Assembly (NCBI GenBank): GCA_902776645.1
Contig: CACYQT010000006.1
Location: 1-64,000 of the forward strand
Reading direction: 5' to 3'
DNA: 64,000 nt
Source: an uncultured bacterium
GTDB lineage: Bacteria > Verrucomicrobiota > Lentisphaeria > Oligosphaerales > Oligosphaeraceae
The notes under the pieces were generated by a model. It saw only the letters and a program-made list of their open reading frames with translations. It was not told the DNA's origin and made no database searches. Shown here piece by piece: positions 18,627 to 26,727 of the stretch (position 1 is its first letter; each line of letters opens with the position of its first letter). The position numbers were made by a program, and so were the translations under genes.

Positions 18627-19775
18627 TCAGTTTTTCATACGTTCCGTCATCATCCTGAAATAATCCCTTACTTCATGGACATAGTCCGGAATCTCCGCCG
18701 TCGAAACGACGGCCGCCAGCGAATTCGCATGCATCGGATCGTATCCGTGCATTCCGTGCAGTGACTTGCGGCAGAGGTCCGACGGCACGATCTGCACGCC
18801 CGGATCCACGATGAAGATTTCATCACCATAACGATGGTCGGTGAAATCAATGCCATATTTCACGAGTTCGTCGCCGTTCAGCCAATGCCCAGGGAAAGTC
18901 TTCTCGTTCACTGCCTTGTGAATGGCGTCCTTTGCGCCGTCCTTCAGATAATGGACGCGGAACAACGTGGAATCGTAACAGGCCGCGTAGTCTTCATTGA
19001 AGACGAGCCCCGTCGATTCGACAGCCTTTTTCAAATCAACCATCTTCGTCAGATCGGTCATCCCGTGGTCGCTGACCACCGTGAATGTGAAATCACCGAA
19101 ATTCGCCTTTGCCGCCTCCATAAGTCTATGGATTCTGGATTCATACCACTTCAGCTTGTCACGGATTTCAGTGTCTTCCGGCGAATGGTCATGGCGCATC
19201 GCGTCCAACGCCGCCGTATAGATGAACATGAACTCGACCTTTCCTTCCGTCAACGCCGTTTCAGCCGCCGCGAGATTTTCCTCCTCGCTGGCACGCCAGT
19301 CCGACATGTGATACGGTATCTTCTTCGCTTTCAGGACGTCACGCAGATTCGCGCATGGTGTCAGCCCGCCCTCCGCGAAAATATCGTCCTTTTCCATGTA
19401 GTCCATGAGGCCGATGCGGTTGAACGGCACGCTGTACAGATTGAAATAACCCGTGAAACCATAAATTTTACGTGCAATTCGCGTCATGACGTTCCGCACG
19501 CGGCCGCGCTCCCAGAAGGAAGTCGGCCGCAGGAAACGCCCAAGACGTCCAAGTCCTTTGAACGGAGAATGATCCGGCGAATACGCGAACAAGCTCAGAT
19601 GGCCGTGTTCCGACGGTTTCGCGCCCGTCAGAATCGTTGGAATCGCCGTCGAAGAATAGCCGAACTGCATCGAGACTGGCCGTCTATACGGGAAATCCGA
19701 CAGAAAGCCATAACGCTCCACGACATCCCATCCAAGGGCGTCGATGAACATGAAAATGGTGACGTGCGTTCCCAT
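18627..19775 (-). CDS. Alkaline phosphatase superfamily protein (type I phosphodiesterase-like)
   Basis: Starting at the ATG at 19775 gives 382 residues. An upstream TTG start is less likely. FMFIDALGWDVV carries the first metal-binding Asp. GYSSTAIPTILTG supplies the nucleophilic Thr region. VVSDHGMTD holds the D-H metal pair, and a late His is in LHGMHGYDP. This arrangement is that of nucleotide pyrophosphatase/phosphodiesterase and phosphopentomutase-like enzymes. There is no signal peptide. It lies between the nucleoside hydrolase and an unidentified gene, with short gaps. A phosphodiester or sugar-phosphate substrate is likely but not specified. Confidence 0.82.
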   Translation of the reverse strand: MGTHVTIFMFIDALGWDVVERYGFLSDFPYRRPVSMQFGYSSTAIPTILTGAKPSEHGHLSLFAYSPDHSPFKGLGRLGRFLRPTSFWERGRVRNVMTRIARKIYGFTGYFNLYSVPFNRIGLMDYMEKDDIFAEGGLTPCANLRDVLKAKKIPYHMSDWRASEEENLAAAETALTEGKVEFMFIYTAALDAMRHDHSPEDTEIRDKLKWYESRIHRLMEAAKANFGDFTFTVVSDHGMTDLTKMVDLKKAVESTGLVFNEDYAACYDSTLFRVHYLKDGAKDAIHKAVNEKTFPGHWLNGDELVKYGIDFTDHRYGDEIFIVDPGVQIVPSDLCRKSLHGMHGYDPMHANSLAAVVSTAEIPDYVHEVRDYFRMMTERMKN

Positions 19776-19829
19776 GGCTAGCTCTTTGCTTGTCAAATCC
19801 TTACATCACGCCGCACGGCGTTCGTTCCG

Positions 19830-21029
19830 TCATTCCGCGTCTTCTTCCATCGGTTCATTGGCGGCTTCGAAACCGTTCTGCGCGAACAGCCCCTGCAACG
19901 ACGGCAGCGCATCCCACGGCTTCGGCTGCTTCACGACGACCCGCCAGCCGTCGCCAAGGCAGCGGCGCGCCCATGCGGCGAACGCCGTGATTCCGTTCAG
20001 ATCCCAATGCGGAACCGTCTTGCCGGGGCGGTCCACATGCTTGCCGTTGTCACAGACGGAAGGCGTCATGCCGCCTTCAATCAGCAGGAAGCCTTCGGCG
20101 GATTTCGCCGCCAACTGGCGGATGATCCGCTTCGCCCCAAGCTTCGTGTTGTTGCACTCCCAGCAGAGCGCTTCCTGAAGGACGCCATCTTGCGCGACGT
20201 GCATGGAATCGACCGCAGACAGTTTCGAAAAATCAACGGACACGGCAGGCTTGTCCTCCAACTGTTTCACATCGATGCCTTTTCCTTTCGGAAGCACTTC
20301 CAAATGCGTCAGTTCGGGCATGTCGGCGGCATCCGCGTAAAGCGCAGGCGTGCTCCAGGCCAGCTGCGAACAGAAACGGTAGTCGCGCGACGGCGGCTGA
20401 ATGCCGTCTTCGCCGCCGTCCGTCACAACCAGCAGATGACGTTTGAAATCGACATGGTCGGCAAAAACCGCCACATCGACCGTCGCGCCGCCCATTTCCA
20501 CGCCGTTCCGCCAACGCCAGAGATCGAAACCAGTATCGATCTCCAGCTTGAAACCGTCTTCCCGCTCAAACAGCCATGCAAGCGGAAGTTCTTCGTAATG
20601 AATCGTTTGGCCTTCAGACAAATCCGTTTTCTTAAAATCCGGAACAACCGTCACCGATGTCCATTTCCCATGAAGCGTCATCGAACCGCATTCGATGCCT
20701 TCCTTCACAACGGTTTCCTTCTTGATGGTGAAATCCGCCGTCACCCGCGCGATGTTCCCCGAATAGCGGCAGGACGTCCACACGCCGGATTCCGGCCCGG
20801 ACGGCAGCAAACCCTCTCCTTCGAACACGGCGACACCGCTCTTATGATAGATATGCGACTTCCTGACGTCCATTCCGTTGTTACCGACGCCGTCAAACGA
20901 ATTGCCAAAACCGCTCATGACCAGCTGGCCGTCGACTGTCAGTTCCAGCGGGCCGCCGCAACTGTCGCCACGATGCAAAATATTCCATCCCCCCGTCGGA
21001 TGGATGACGTTCATCTCATGTCTTCCCAT
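19830..21029 (-). CDS. Hypothetical protein, beta-rich N-terminal domain
   Basis: The protein has 399 residues. AGGAAA precedes the ATG. The first 260 residues are rich in alternating beta-strand patterns and aromatic residues (HPTGGWNILHRGDSCGG, EDGFKLEIDTGFDLWRWRNG), reminiscent of sugar-binding or aldose-epimerase-like folds. The last 130 residues look alpha/beta, with an acidic end (EPMEEDAE). There is no signal peptide. It is 12 bp downstream of the UPF0104 gene, so probably cotranscribed. I do not recognise the family. Confidence 0.65.
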   Translation of the reverse strand: MGRHEMNVIHPTGGWNILHRGDSCGGPLELTVDGQLVMSGFGNSFDGVGNNGMDVRKSHIYHKSGVAVFEGEGLLPSGPESGVWTSCRYSGNIARVTADFTIKKETVVKEGIECGSMTLHGKWTSVTVVPDFKKTDLSEGQTIHYEELPLAWLFEREDGFKLEIDTGFDLWRWRNGVEMGGATVDVAVFADHVDFKRHLLVVTDGGEDGIQPPSRDYRFCSQLAWSTPALYADAADMPELTHLEVLPKGKGIDVKQLEDKPAVSVDFSKLSAVDSMHVAQDGVLQEALCWECNNTKLGAKRIIRQLAAKSAEGFLLIEGGMTPSVCDNGKHVDRPGKTVPHWDLNGITAFAAWARRCLGDGWRVVVKQPKPWDALPSLQGLFAQNGFEAANEPMEEDAE

Positions 21030-21041
21030 CTTGTTTTCCTA

Positions 21042-22052
21042 TCATTCCTTATGCAAATCAACACGCAGCCAGCCCAGGCAAACCGCCCCGGCCAGCGCCC
21101 ACAATACAACCAATATCGAATTCACCACCGGTATCGCGCCAGTCTTGTCCGACGGCGCGATATTCAATGCCTCGAAAAACGCCGATGAAACCGAATCCCG
21201 CAGTCCAAGCCCGCCCGGCGTCGCGGGAACCAATGTCACCGCGTTGCCGATCTGCGTGCTCACAAAGTACGCACTATACGGTATGTCACGCTCCCCCAAC
21301 GCCCTGCCGACGCAGAACAACCCGTTGCCAAGCGACGCGTGAATCAGCATGGACAACAGAATGGCGCCCGCCAGTGTCTTTTTCGCGTTCTTGTACAAGT
21401 CCGCCCCGTCGCACAGCCGTTTCACCGTGGAGGAGACAAACGACGGCAGATGGCGGCCGAACCAGTCGACCAATCGCGCCAGCAACTGCCACTTCATGAA
21501 CCATTTGTGATAAATGATCACCATCAGTCCCGCCAACGAGGCGATTCCTCCGACAAACACCACGAGCAATGACAGGCCGATGACACGGCTCTTCATCGCC
21601 AGCTCCCAATGACTCGCCAAAAACAGCAAACCACCCAATGACGCCACCATGAAAAGCCCTGAAACACCGACGACGCGATCCATTACAATCGTCAGAAATG
21701 CTTCTGTCCCAATCCCTTTCTTGCTTTTCGCCACATACGCCAGCTTCAGAAGATCGCCGCTCACGGCCCCCGGAATCAACTGCGAAAAAAACGTCCCCAC
21801 CCACGTCAACTGCAACAGCGTCCAATACGAAAGCCGTATGCCCTGCACCGCCAGCAACGTCCCCCAGCGATACGACGCTAAAACATGCGTCATGCCGACA
21901 CACAGGAACGCCAGAAACAGCATGGGGCGGTTCGAATGCATGATTTCATGCAACGGATCCGCATCCGTCCTGCGGACGGTCCAGACCAGCAGGAACACCG
22001 CCAAAGCGATGCCCAGGATTTTCAATCCCCAGCTGAGAACCCGTTTATTCAT
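21042..22052 (-). CDS. UPF0104 / lysylphosphatidylglycerol synthase-type membrane protein
   Basis: The protein has 336 residues and about eight hydrophobic spans (ILGIALAVFLLVWTV, MLFLAFLCVGMTHVLAS, and others). The motifs WVGTFFSQLIPGAVSGD and IVMDRVVG match the conserved core of the LPG_synthase_TM/UPF0104 family (membrane part of MprF; AglD-related proteins). Members flip or transfer lipid-linked groups at the inner membrane. No catalytic C-terminal domain is present, so a flippase or lipid-carrier role is more likely than aminoacyl transfer. It lies 16 bp after the sialidase gene. Confidence 0.85.
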   Translation of the reverse strand: MNKRVLSWGLKILGIALAVFLLVWTVRRTDADPLHEIMHSNRPMLFLAFLCVGMTHVLASYRWGTLLAVQGIRLSYWTLLQLTWVGTFFSQLIPGAVSGDLLKLAYVAKSKKGIGTEAFLTIVMDRVVGVSGLFMVASLGGLLFLASHWELAMKSRVIGLSLLVVFVGGIASLAGLMVIIYHKWFMKWQLLARLVDWFGRHLPSFVSSTVKRLCDGADLYKNAKKTLAGAILLSMLIHASLGNGLFCVGRALGERDIPYSAYFVSTQIGNAVTLVPATPGGLGLRDSVSSAFFEALNIAPSDKTGAIPVVNSILVVLWALAGAVCLGWLRVDLHKE

Positions 22053-22068
22053 AATAATATCCGTTAGT

Positions 22069-23073
22069 TCAATCCAATATCAGAAACTTTATCTGACGGC
22101 GGTTCCACGTATGCGTCACGGCCAGCCGCCCATCGTTCATTTCAATGATCGCAGGATAGGAGAACTCCGTGCCGCGCCCGTCCGGCTGTTTCGGCTCCGG
22201 ATCGAACGCCAGCGTAAGATCCGCCTTCCACGTCTTGCCGTCGTCTTCCGACACCCATGCGTCCAACTGGTTGCGTCCTCCCCAGTTGCGTGCGATTGGA
22301 TTGCAGATCAGGACAAGCCGCCCGTCGCGGCGGCGCACCAAATCGATGCCGCTGTTGTTGTTCGGCACGCCTGAATCGTAAAGCGGACTCCATGTCTTCC
22401 CGCCATCATGCGAATCGCTGCGGTACAACGCCTTGTTGTTGCTGCGCATCAGGCAGGAAACATCGGAAGGCCCGCTCTGCCAAAGACTTGGCTGGATGAC
22501 GCACAACACGCCGTCGCCAAGCTTGTCTCCCGTATTCACGTCCGGTTTCATAAAAAACGGACGGCGCGTCCATGTCCGCCCATCATCCGTGCTGACATCG
22601 ATGAACGCCTCCCACGCCCCGCGTTCGACGGACGCGGGAGCGAGCCATGTCCTTCCGTCCGACAGCTTCAGGCATTTGTTCTTCACGGGGCCGCGGCCAC
22701 CGCTTTCGTCGCCTGGAACCAACTCGCGCGGTGAATCCCATGTCGCGCCTTCGTCATGGCTTTCCACGATGTACGTATTCCAATCCTGGATTGTAGATGA
22801 AACCTTGAAATACAACACGATACGACCATCATCGCCGCGCCGCAGGACAGGATTCCATTGCGGGACGTCCGGTATATCCGCAAAAACACGGGGCTTCTCC
22901 CAAACGCCTCCTATCCGGCGGCTTCCGACGATGCAAACATCAGGCGCGCTTTCCTTGCTACCTTGGAACCAGGCCGCGAGAAAAACGCCGTCCTTCAGCT
23001 CCAGCAACGTCGATGCATGGACATGACCGCTCCATGGCGGCTCGAAGATCTGCTCGTTCGTGATGATTTTCAT
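22069..23073 (-). CDS. Sialidase/BNR-repeat six-bladed propeller protein
   Basis: The ATG at 23073 overlaps the folD stop by ATGA. The reading frame continues upstream inside folD, but only as an antisense-like shadow. The product has 334 residues with four Asp boxes: SHDEGATW (105-112), STDDGRTW (161-168), SHDGGKTW (221-228) and SEDDGKTW (275-282). WNPVLRR near residue 74 and EFSYPAI near the end resemble positions of active-site Arg/Glu/Tyr in sialidases. There is no signal peptide. The enzyme may remove sialic acid or a similar sugar. Some relatives have other specificities. Confidence 0.83.
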   Translation of the reverse strand: MKIITNEQIFEPPWSGHVHASTLLELKDGVFLAAWFQGSKESAPDVCIVGSRRIGGVWEKPRVFADIPDVPQWNPVLRRGDDGRIVLYFKVSSTIQDWNTYIVESHDEGATWDSPRELVPGDESGGRGPVKNKCLKLSDGRTWLAPASVERGAWEAFIDVSTDDGRTWTRRPFFMKPDVNTGDKLGDGVLCVIQPSLWQSGPSDVSCLMRSNNKALYRSDSHDGGKTWSPLYDSGVPNNNSGIDLVRRRDGRLVLICNPIARNWGGRNQLDAWVSEDDGKTWKADLTLAFDPEPKQPDGRGTEFSYPAIIEMNDGRLAVTHTWNRRQIKFLILD

Positions 23074-23966
23074 TTGTCTCCCGCCTGCGCACGGCATTTG
23101 GCGCTCTGAACGGTGTTGTACAACAGCATCGTGATCGTCATCGGGCCGACGCCGCCCGGAACAGGCGTGATCAGCCCCGCCACTTCCTTCGCGCTTTCGA
23201 AATCCACGTCTCCGACAAGACGGTAGCCTTTCGCCGCCGTCGCGTCCGGAACGCGGTTCACGCCGACGTCGATGACCGTCGCGCCCGACTTCACCATGTC
23301 GCCCGTCACCGTCTTCGGATGGCCGGAGGCCACCACCAGAATGTCCGCCTGGCGTGTGAAATCCGCCAGATTCGGCGTCCGCGTATGGCACAGAGTGACC
23401 GTCGCGTTGCCGCCTTCGGCCTTCCGCGCCAACATGTTGGCGACAGGCTTGCCGACGATGTTGCTGCGGCCGATGACGACCGCATGCGCGCCGTCCGTCT
23501 TCACGCCGCTGCGGAGCAGCAACTGGATGATGCCGTGCGGCGTGCATGGCAGGAAGCATGGCTCGCCGATCAGCATCCGCCCCACGTTCATGGGATGGAA
23601 GCCGTCAACGTCTTTTTCAGGGCGGATCGCCGTCAGCACTTTGTCTTCGTCAATGTGCTTCGGAAGCGGCAACTGCACGAGAATGCCGTCGATCTTCGGA
23701 TCGTCGTTCAGTTTTTCAATCAACGCAAGCAGTTCGGACTCAGGGTAATCCGCCGGAAGACGATTGTCGTCGGAATAGATTCCGATCTCCGCGCAGGCCT
23801 TCTCTTTCGCCGTCACGTATGATTTCGACGCAGGGTCGTCGCCGACCAGAATGACCGCGAGGCCGGGCGTCACGCCGCTTTTCTCTTTCAACGCAGCCAC
23901 TTCGGACTTCAATTCCGCGCGAATATCGCACGCGACCTGTTTACCATCAATGATTCTTGCGGACAT
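23070..23966 (-). CDS. folD: Bifunctional methylenetetrahydrofolate dehydrogenase / methenyl-THF cyclohydrolase
   Basis: The protein has 298 residues, a normal FolD length. YVTAKEKACAEIGI holds the catalytic Lys. ILVQLPLPKHIDEDKV and PVPGGVGPMTITMLLYNT are the two family signatures, and VVIGRSNIVGKPVANML is the NADP-binding loop. FolD interconverts 5,10-methylene- and 10-formyl-tetrahydrofolate in one-carbon metabolism. It is 13 bp after the FKBP gene and overlaps the sialidase gene by 4 bp, so the folate gene is embedded in a mixed operon. Confidence 0.96.
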   Translation of the reverse strand: MSARIIDGKQVACDIRAELKSEVAALKEKSGVTPGLAVILVGDDPASKSYVTAKEKACAEIGIYSDDNRLPADYPESELLALIEKLNDDPKIDGILVQLPLPKHIDEDKVLTAIRPEKDVDGFHPMNVGRMLIGEPCFLPCTPHGIIQLLLRSGVKTDGAHAVVIGRSNIVGKPVANMLARKAEGGNATVTLCHTRTPNLADFTRQADILVVASGHPKTVTGDMVKSGATVIDVGVNRVPDATAAKGYRLVGDVDFESAKEVAGLITPVPGGVGPMTITMLLYNTVQSAKCRAQAGDK

Positions 23967-23979
23967 AGTTTTCTAGTTT

Positions 23980-24636
23980 TTAGAGCACTTTAAGCAGTTC
24001 GACTTCGAAGACCAGCGTCGCATGCGGCGGGATGACATTGCCCGCGCCATGCGCGCCATAGCCCAGTTCGGGGGCGATCGTCAGGATGGCCTTGCCGCCT
24101 TCCTTCAGATGCTGCAGGCCTTCCGTCCAGCCCGCGATGACGCCGTTCAGCGGAAATTCCGCCGGCTGGCCGCGCTCCACGCTGGAGTCGAACACACTGC
24201 CGTCGATGAGCTTGCCCGTGTAATGGACGCGCACTTTGTCCGTCGCCTTCGGCGACTTGCCCGTGCCTTCCTTCAGCATTTCAATCTGCAGGCCGCTGGG
24301 CGTGACGACGACGCCGTCCTTCTTCGCGTTTTCGGCGCGGTATTCATCGCCGGCCTTCTTGTGCTCTTCGCCGTTGCAATTGGGATCGCCGCAGTCATGA
24401 TGGCAATGGCCGCATTCGCCGCCGCATTCATGCTCTTCCGCCGCATGGATGCGTTCCTGCAGGGCCGTCATCGCCTTCGTGAACTCCTCCTGTGTCACGG
24501 CCGGCTTCTTGTCGTCCATCATGTCCAAAAAGCCTTTCATGAAATCCTCCGTGTCCAGATCCACGGGCAGCTGGCGGAGCTGCATGGCGAAATTCAGTCC
24601 CAGGCAATAGCTAAGCTTCAGTTCCTTGTCAGTCAT
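23980..24636 (-). CDS. FKBP-type peptidyl-prolyl isomerase with Cys/His-rich insert
   Basis: The protein has 218 residues with GAGGAAGAGG upstream of the ATG. Residues 1-65 match the helical dimerisation domain of FkpA/Mip-type isomerases (LSYCLGLNFAMQLRQ, KAMTALQERI). Residues 112-218 are an FKBP domain (KVRVHYTGKLIDGSVFDSS, VIAGWTEGLQ, ELGYGAHG). Between them, residues 69-92 hold five Cys and five His (HECGGECGHCHHDC, then CNGEEH), which looks like a metal-binding segment. No signal peptide is seen, although most FkpA/Mip proteins are exported. It catalyses prolyl bond isomerisation in protein folding. Confidence 0.9.
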   Translation of the reverse strand: MTDKELKLSYCLGLNFAMQLRQLPVDLDTEDFMKGFLDMMDDKKPAVTQEEFTKAMTALQERIHAAEEHECGGECGHCHHDCGDPNCNGEEHKKAGDEYRAENAKKDGVVVTPSGLQIEMLKEGTGKSPKATDKVRVHYTGKLIDGSVFDSSVERGQPAEFPLNGVIAGWTEGLQHLKEGGKAILTIAPELGYGAHGAGNVIPPHATLVFEVELLKVL

Positions 24637-24648
24637 TTTTCCTCTTCC

Positions 24649-25311
24649 TCATGCTTGTTCTGTGGTCAACAATAGTTTTTCCAACTCTCTGAACGACGCG
24701 ATTTCCACATCGACCGCGTAGTCCCTTTTGCTTCCATATCCATACGTGCAGAAGCACGCTTTCACGCCGGCGTTCGCCGCCGCGCCCAAATCCGTCCAGT
24801 TGTCGCCGATGATCCACGATTGCGCGGCGTCGCATCCCGTCTCCTTCAACGCCGTGAAAAGCGGCTCGGGATCCGGCTTCAGCTTCGCGCAACGGCCGCC
24901 GCCGATCAGACAGTCCAGATAGGGGCTCACGCCCAGACCGTCCATGATCGTCTTCGCGGGACCTTCCGGCTTGTTCGTGATGACCGCCAGCTTGTAGCCA
25001 ACCGCCTTTAAATGCGCAAGTGTCTCCAGGACACCGTCATACAGGCATGTCTCATCGACGACGTGCGACCAGTAGTAGTTCTTGACGCGTTCCGTCACGG
25101 CGTCCACGTCAATGGGCGGCGCGTCCGTGAACGTCCGCGTCGTCAAATCCTTCAGACCGTTGCCGAGCAGGGAAGTCACCGTCGCCACCGGCAGCGCCGC
25201 GAGGCCATGCTCCGCCCTGACGTGGTTGACCGCCCCCGCCAAATCCGCACAGGTATCGGCGACGGTGCCATCCAAGTCAAACATCAACAATGATTTGCCT
25301 ATTTGAGCCAT
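24649..25311 (-). CDS. gph: Phosphoglycolate phosphatase-like HAD hydrolase
   Basis: The start at 25311 (MAQIGKSLLMFDLDGTVADT) has GGAAAAG upstream. An ATG at 25329 has no ribosome site. The product has 220 residues. FDLDGTVADT is HAD motif I with its nucleophile Asp, VITNKPEG is motif II, and WIIGDNWTDLGAAANAG is motif IV. The cap has the helical pattern of phosphoglycolate phosphatases. It hydrolyses 2-phosphoglycolate or related small phosphates in the cytoplasm. First gene of the minus-strand run, divergent from the aldolase gene. Confidence 0.88.
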   Translation of the reverse strand: MAQIGKSLLMFDLDGTVADTCADLAGAVNHVRAEHGLAALPVATVTSLLGNGLKDLTTRTFTDAPPIDVDAVTERVKNYYWSHVVDETCLYDGVLETLAHLKAVGYKLAVITNKPEGPAKTIMDGLGVSPYLDCLIGGGRCAKLKPDPEPLFTALKETGCDAAQSWIIGDNWTDLGAAANAGVKACFCTYGYGSKRDYAVDVEIASFRELEKLLLTTEQA

Positions 25312-25348
25312 TCTTTTCCAATGTTCCATTCTGACATACGCTGGTTGC

Positions 25349-25368
25349 GACGGCGAGACACCGCCGTC
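25349..25368. repeat. Dispersed palindromic repeat, copy 3
   Basis: GACGGCG and CGCCGTC surround a 6-base loop. On the minus strand it reads GGGTGACGGCGGTGTCTCGCCGTCG, written here as arms only: GACGGCG and CGCCGTCG. It lies in the divergent gap between gph and the aldolase gene, upstream of both, so it cannot be a simple terminator here. Confidence 0.55.
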
Positions 25369-25515
25369 ACCCCTTTCTTCGGGCAAATTTATAATGTCGT
25401 TCTTTTTTTCGTTCTTGCCAACTTTTGCGTTCTATTTTTCTTTGCTTTTATAGAGATTATATTATTGTCAAGACAGTTTTTATTGATTTCCCACCAAAAT
25501 CCAAAAGGAGCCGCC

Positions 25516-26148
25516 ATGCAATTCGAAACCAGCCGAACCCAAGTCGCCTACTTCATGCAAAGGCTCTACAGGCATGGACTGACCACGACCTCCGGCGGCA
25601 ACATCTCCTGCCGCACGCCGGAAGGCCATGTCGCCATCTCCGCAAGCAAATTCGACAAAGGCGAACTGACCGCCGAAGGCGTCGGCGTCGTCACGCTGGA
25701 CAGGAAGCTCCTTACGCCGGGCATCCCGTTGAGCATCGAAGTCGGAATCCATCTGGACATCTACCGCAAACGGCCGGAAATCATGGCCATCGTCCACGCC
25801 CATCCCGTCACCGCCACCGCTTTCTGCGCCTCCAAAGTCAAGCTGGACACGCATCTTACGGCGGAAGCCTACGCCATTCTCGGCGATCCAGTCTTCATCC
25901 CCTACGAACTCATGGGCACGCCGAAACTGGCGACACGCGTCTCGGACGCCATGCAGACCGCCGCCTGCGGACTCATGGAGAACCACGGCGTCATCACCGT
26001 CGGCAAGACGCTGCTCGAAGCCTTCGACCGTCTGGAGGTTCTCGAAGTCGCCGCGCGGCATTCCCTGATCGTCGCACAGCTCGGGCAGGCTTCGCCGCTC
26101 ACGCCCGAACAAATCACCGAACTAGACCATTTCGTTGGCCGCAAATAA
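25516..26148 (+). CDS. Class II aldolase/adducin family protein (fuculose-phosphate aldolase-like)
   Basis: AAAGGAG stands 5 bases before the ATG at 25516, giving 210 residues. The longer open frame upstream is AT-rich noncoding sequence. TTTSGGNISCR is the phosphate/metal signature. IVHAHPVTATAFC gives the first two zinc His. NHGVITVGKTL supplies the third. Enzymes of this group cleave L-fuculose-1-phosphate, rhamnulose-1-phosphate or similar to DHAP and an aldehyde. Here the substrate is not defined. It is followed after 12 bp by folE. Confidence 0.9.
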   Translation: MQFETSRTQVAYFMQRLYRHGLTTTSGGNISCRTPEGHVAISASKFDKGELTAEGVGVVTLDRKLLTPGIPLSIEVGIHLDIYRKRPEIMAIVHAHPVTATAFCASKVKLDTHLTAEAYAILGDPVFIPYELMGTPKLATRVSDAMQTAACGLMENHGVITVGKTLLEAFDRLEVLEVAARHSLIVAQLGQASPLTPEQITELDHFVGRK

Positions 26149-26160
26149 TAGAGGCTATTC

Positions 26161-26718
26161 ATGGAAACTTCAGAACTGATTCATCAACTCCTCATCAACG
26201 TCGGCGAAGACCCCGAACGTGAAGGCCTCCGCAAAACGCCCGAACGCGTCGCAAAGTCCTACGACTTCCTCCTCAGCGGCTATCGCATCAATCCAGACGA
26301 CGTCGTCGGCGACGCCATCTTCCACGAAGAATGCAACCACATGATCATCGTGAGGGACATCGAAGTCTACAGCCTCTGCGAACACCACATGCTGCCGTTC
26401 TACGGACGTTGCCACATCGGCTACATCCCGCGCGGCAAAGTCTTCGGCGTCAGCAAGTTGGCGCGTCTTGTCGATTGCTTTGCCCGCCGTCTCCAGATAC
26501 AGGAGCGCCTCACGCAGCAGATCGCCACGTACATCAAGCAGAAGGTCGATGCGGAAGGCGTCGGCGTCGTCATGGAATGCCATCATCTCTGCATGATGAT
26601 GCGCGGCGTTGAAAAACAGAACAGCTGCATGGTCACCTCCGCCATGCAGGGCTCCTTCCTCCGCTCCTCCGCCACCCGCAACGAATTCCTCAGGCTCATC
26701 CAGCGTATAAGCAGTTAA
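26161..26718 (+). CDS. folE: GTP cyclohydrolase I
   Basis: The protein has 185 residues, the usual length. [37 protein letters not shown] (zinc Cys and two His) and the late [13 protein letters not shown] (zinc Cys) are the full set of GTP cyclohydrolase I motifs. It converts GTP to dihydroneopterin triphosphate, the first step of tetrahydrofolate or pterin/queuosine-type synthesis. It lies between an aldolase and a membrane glycosyltransferase on the plus strand, and near folD on the other strand. Confidence 0.97.
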   Translation: METSELIHQLLINVGEDPEREGLRKTPERVAKSYDFLLSGYRINPDDVVGDAIFHEECNHMIIVRDIEVYSLCEHHMLPFYGRCHIGYIPRGKVFGVSKLARLVDCFARRLQIQERLTQQIATYIKQKVDAEGVGVVMECHHLCMMMRGVEKQNSCMVTSAMQGSFLRSSATRNEFLRLIQRISS

Positions 26719-26727
26719 CATCTTCCT

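Noticed and set aside
23074-23559. N-terminal extension of the sialidase frame into folD
   Set aside because: Highly Arg/His-rich shadow of folD in another frame; the ATGA overlap start is sufficient.
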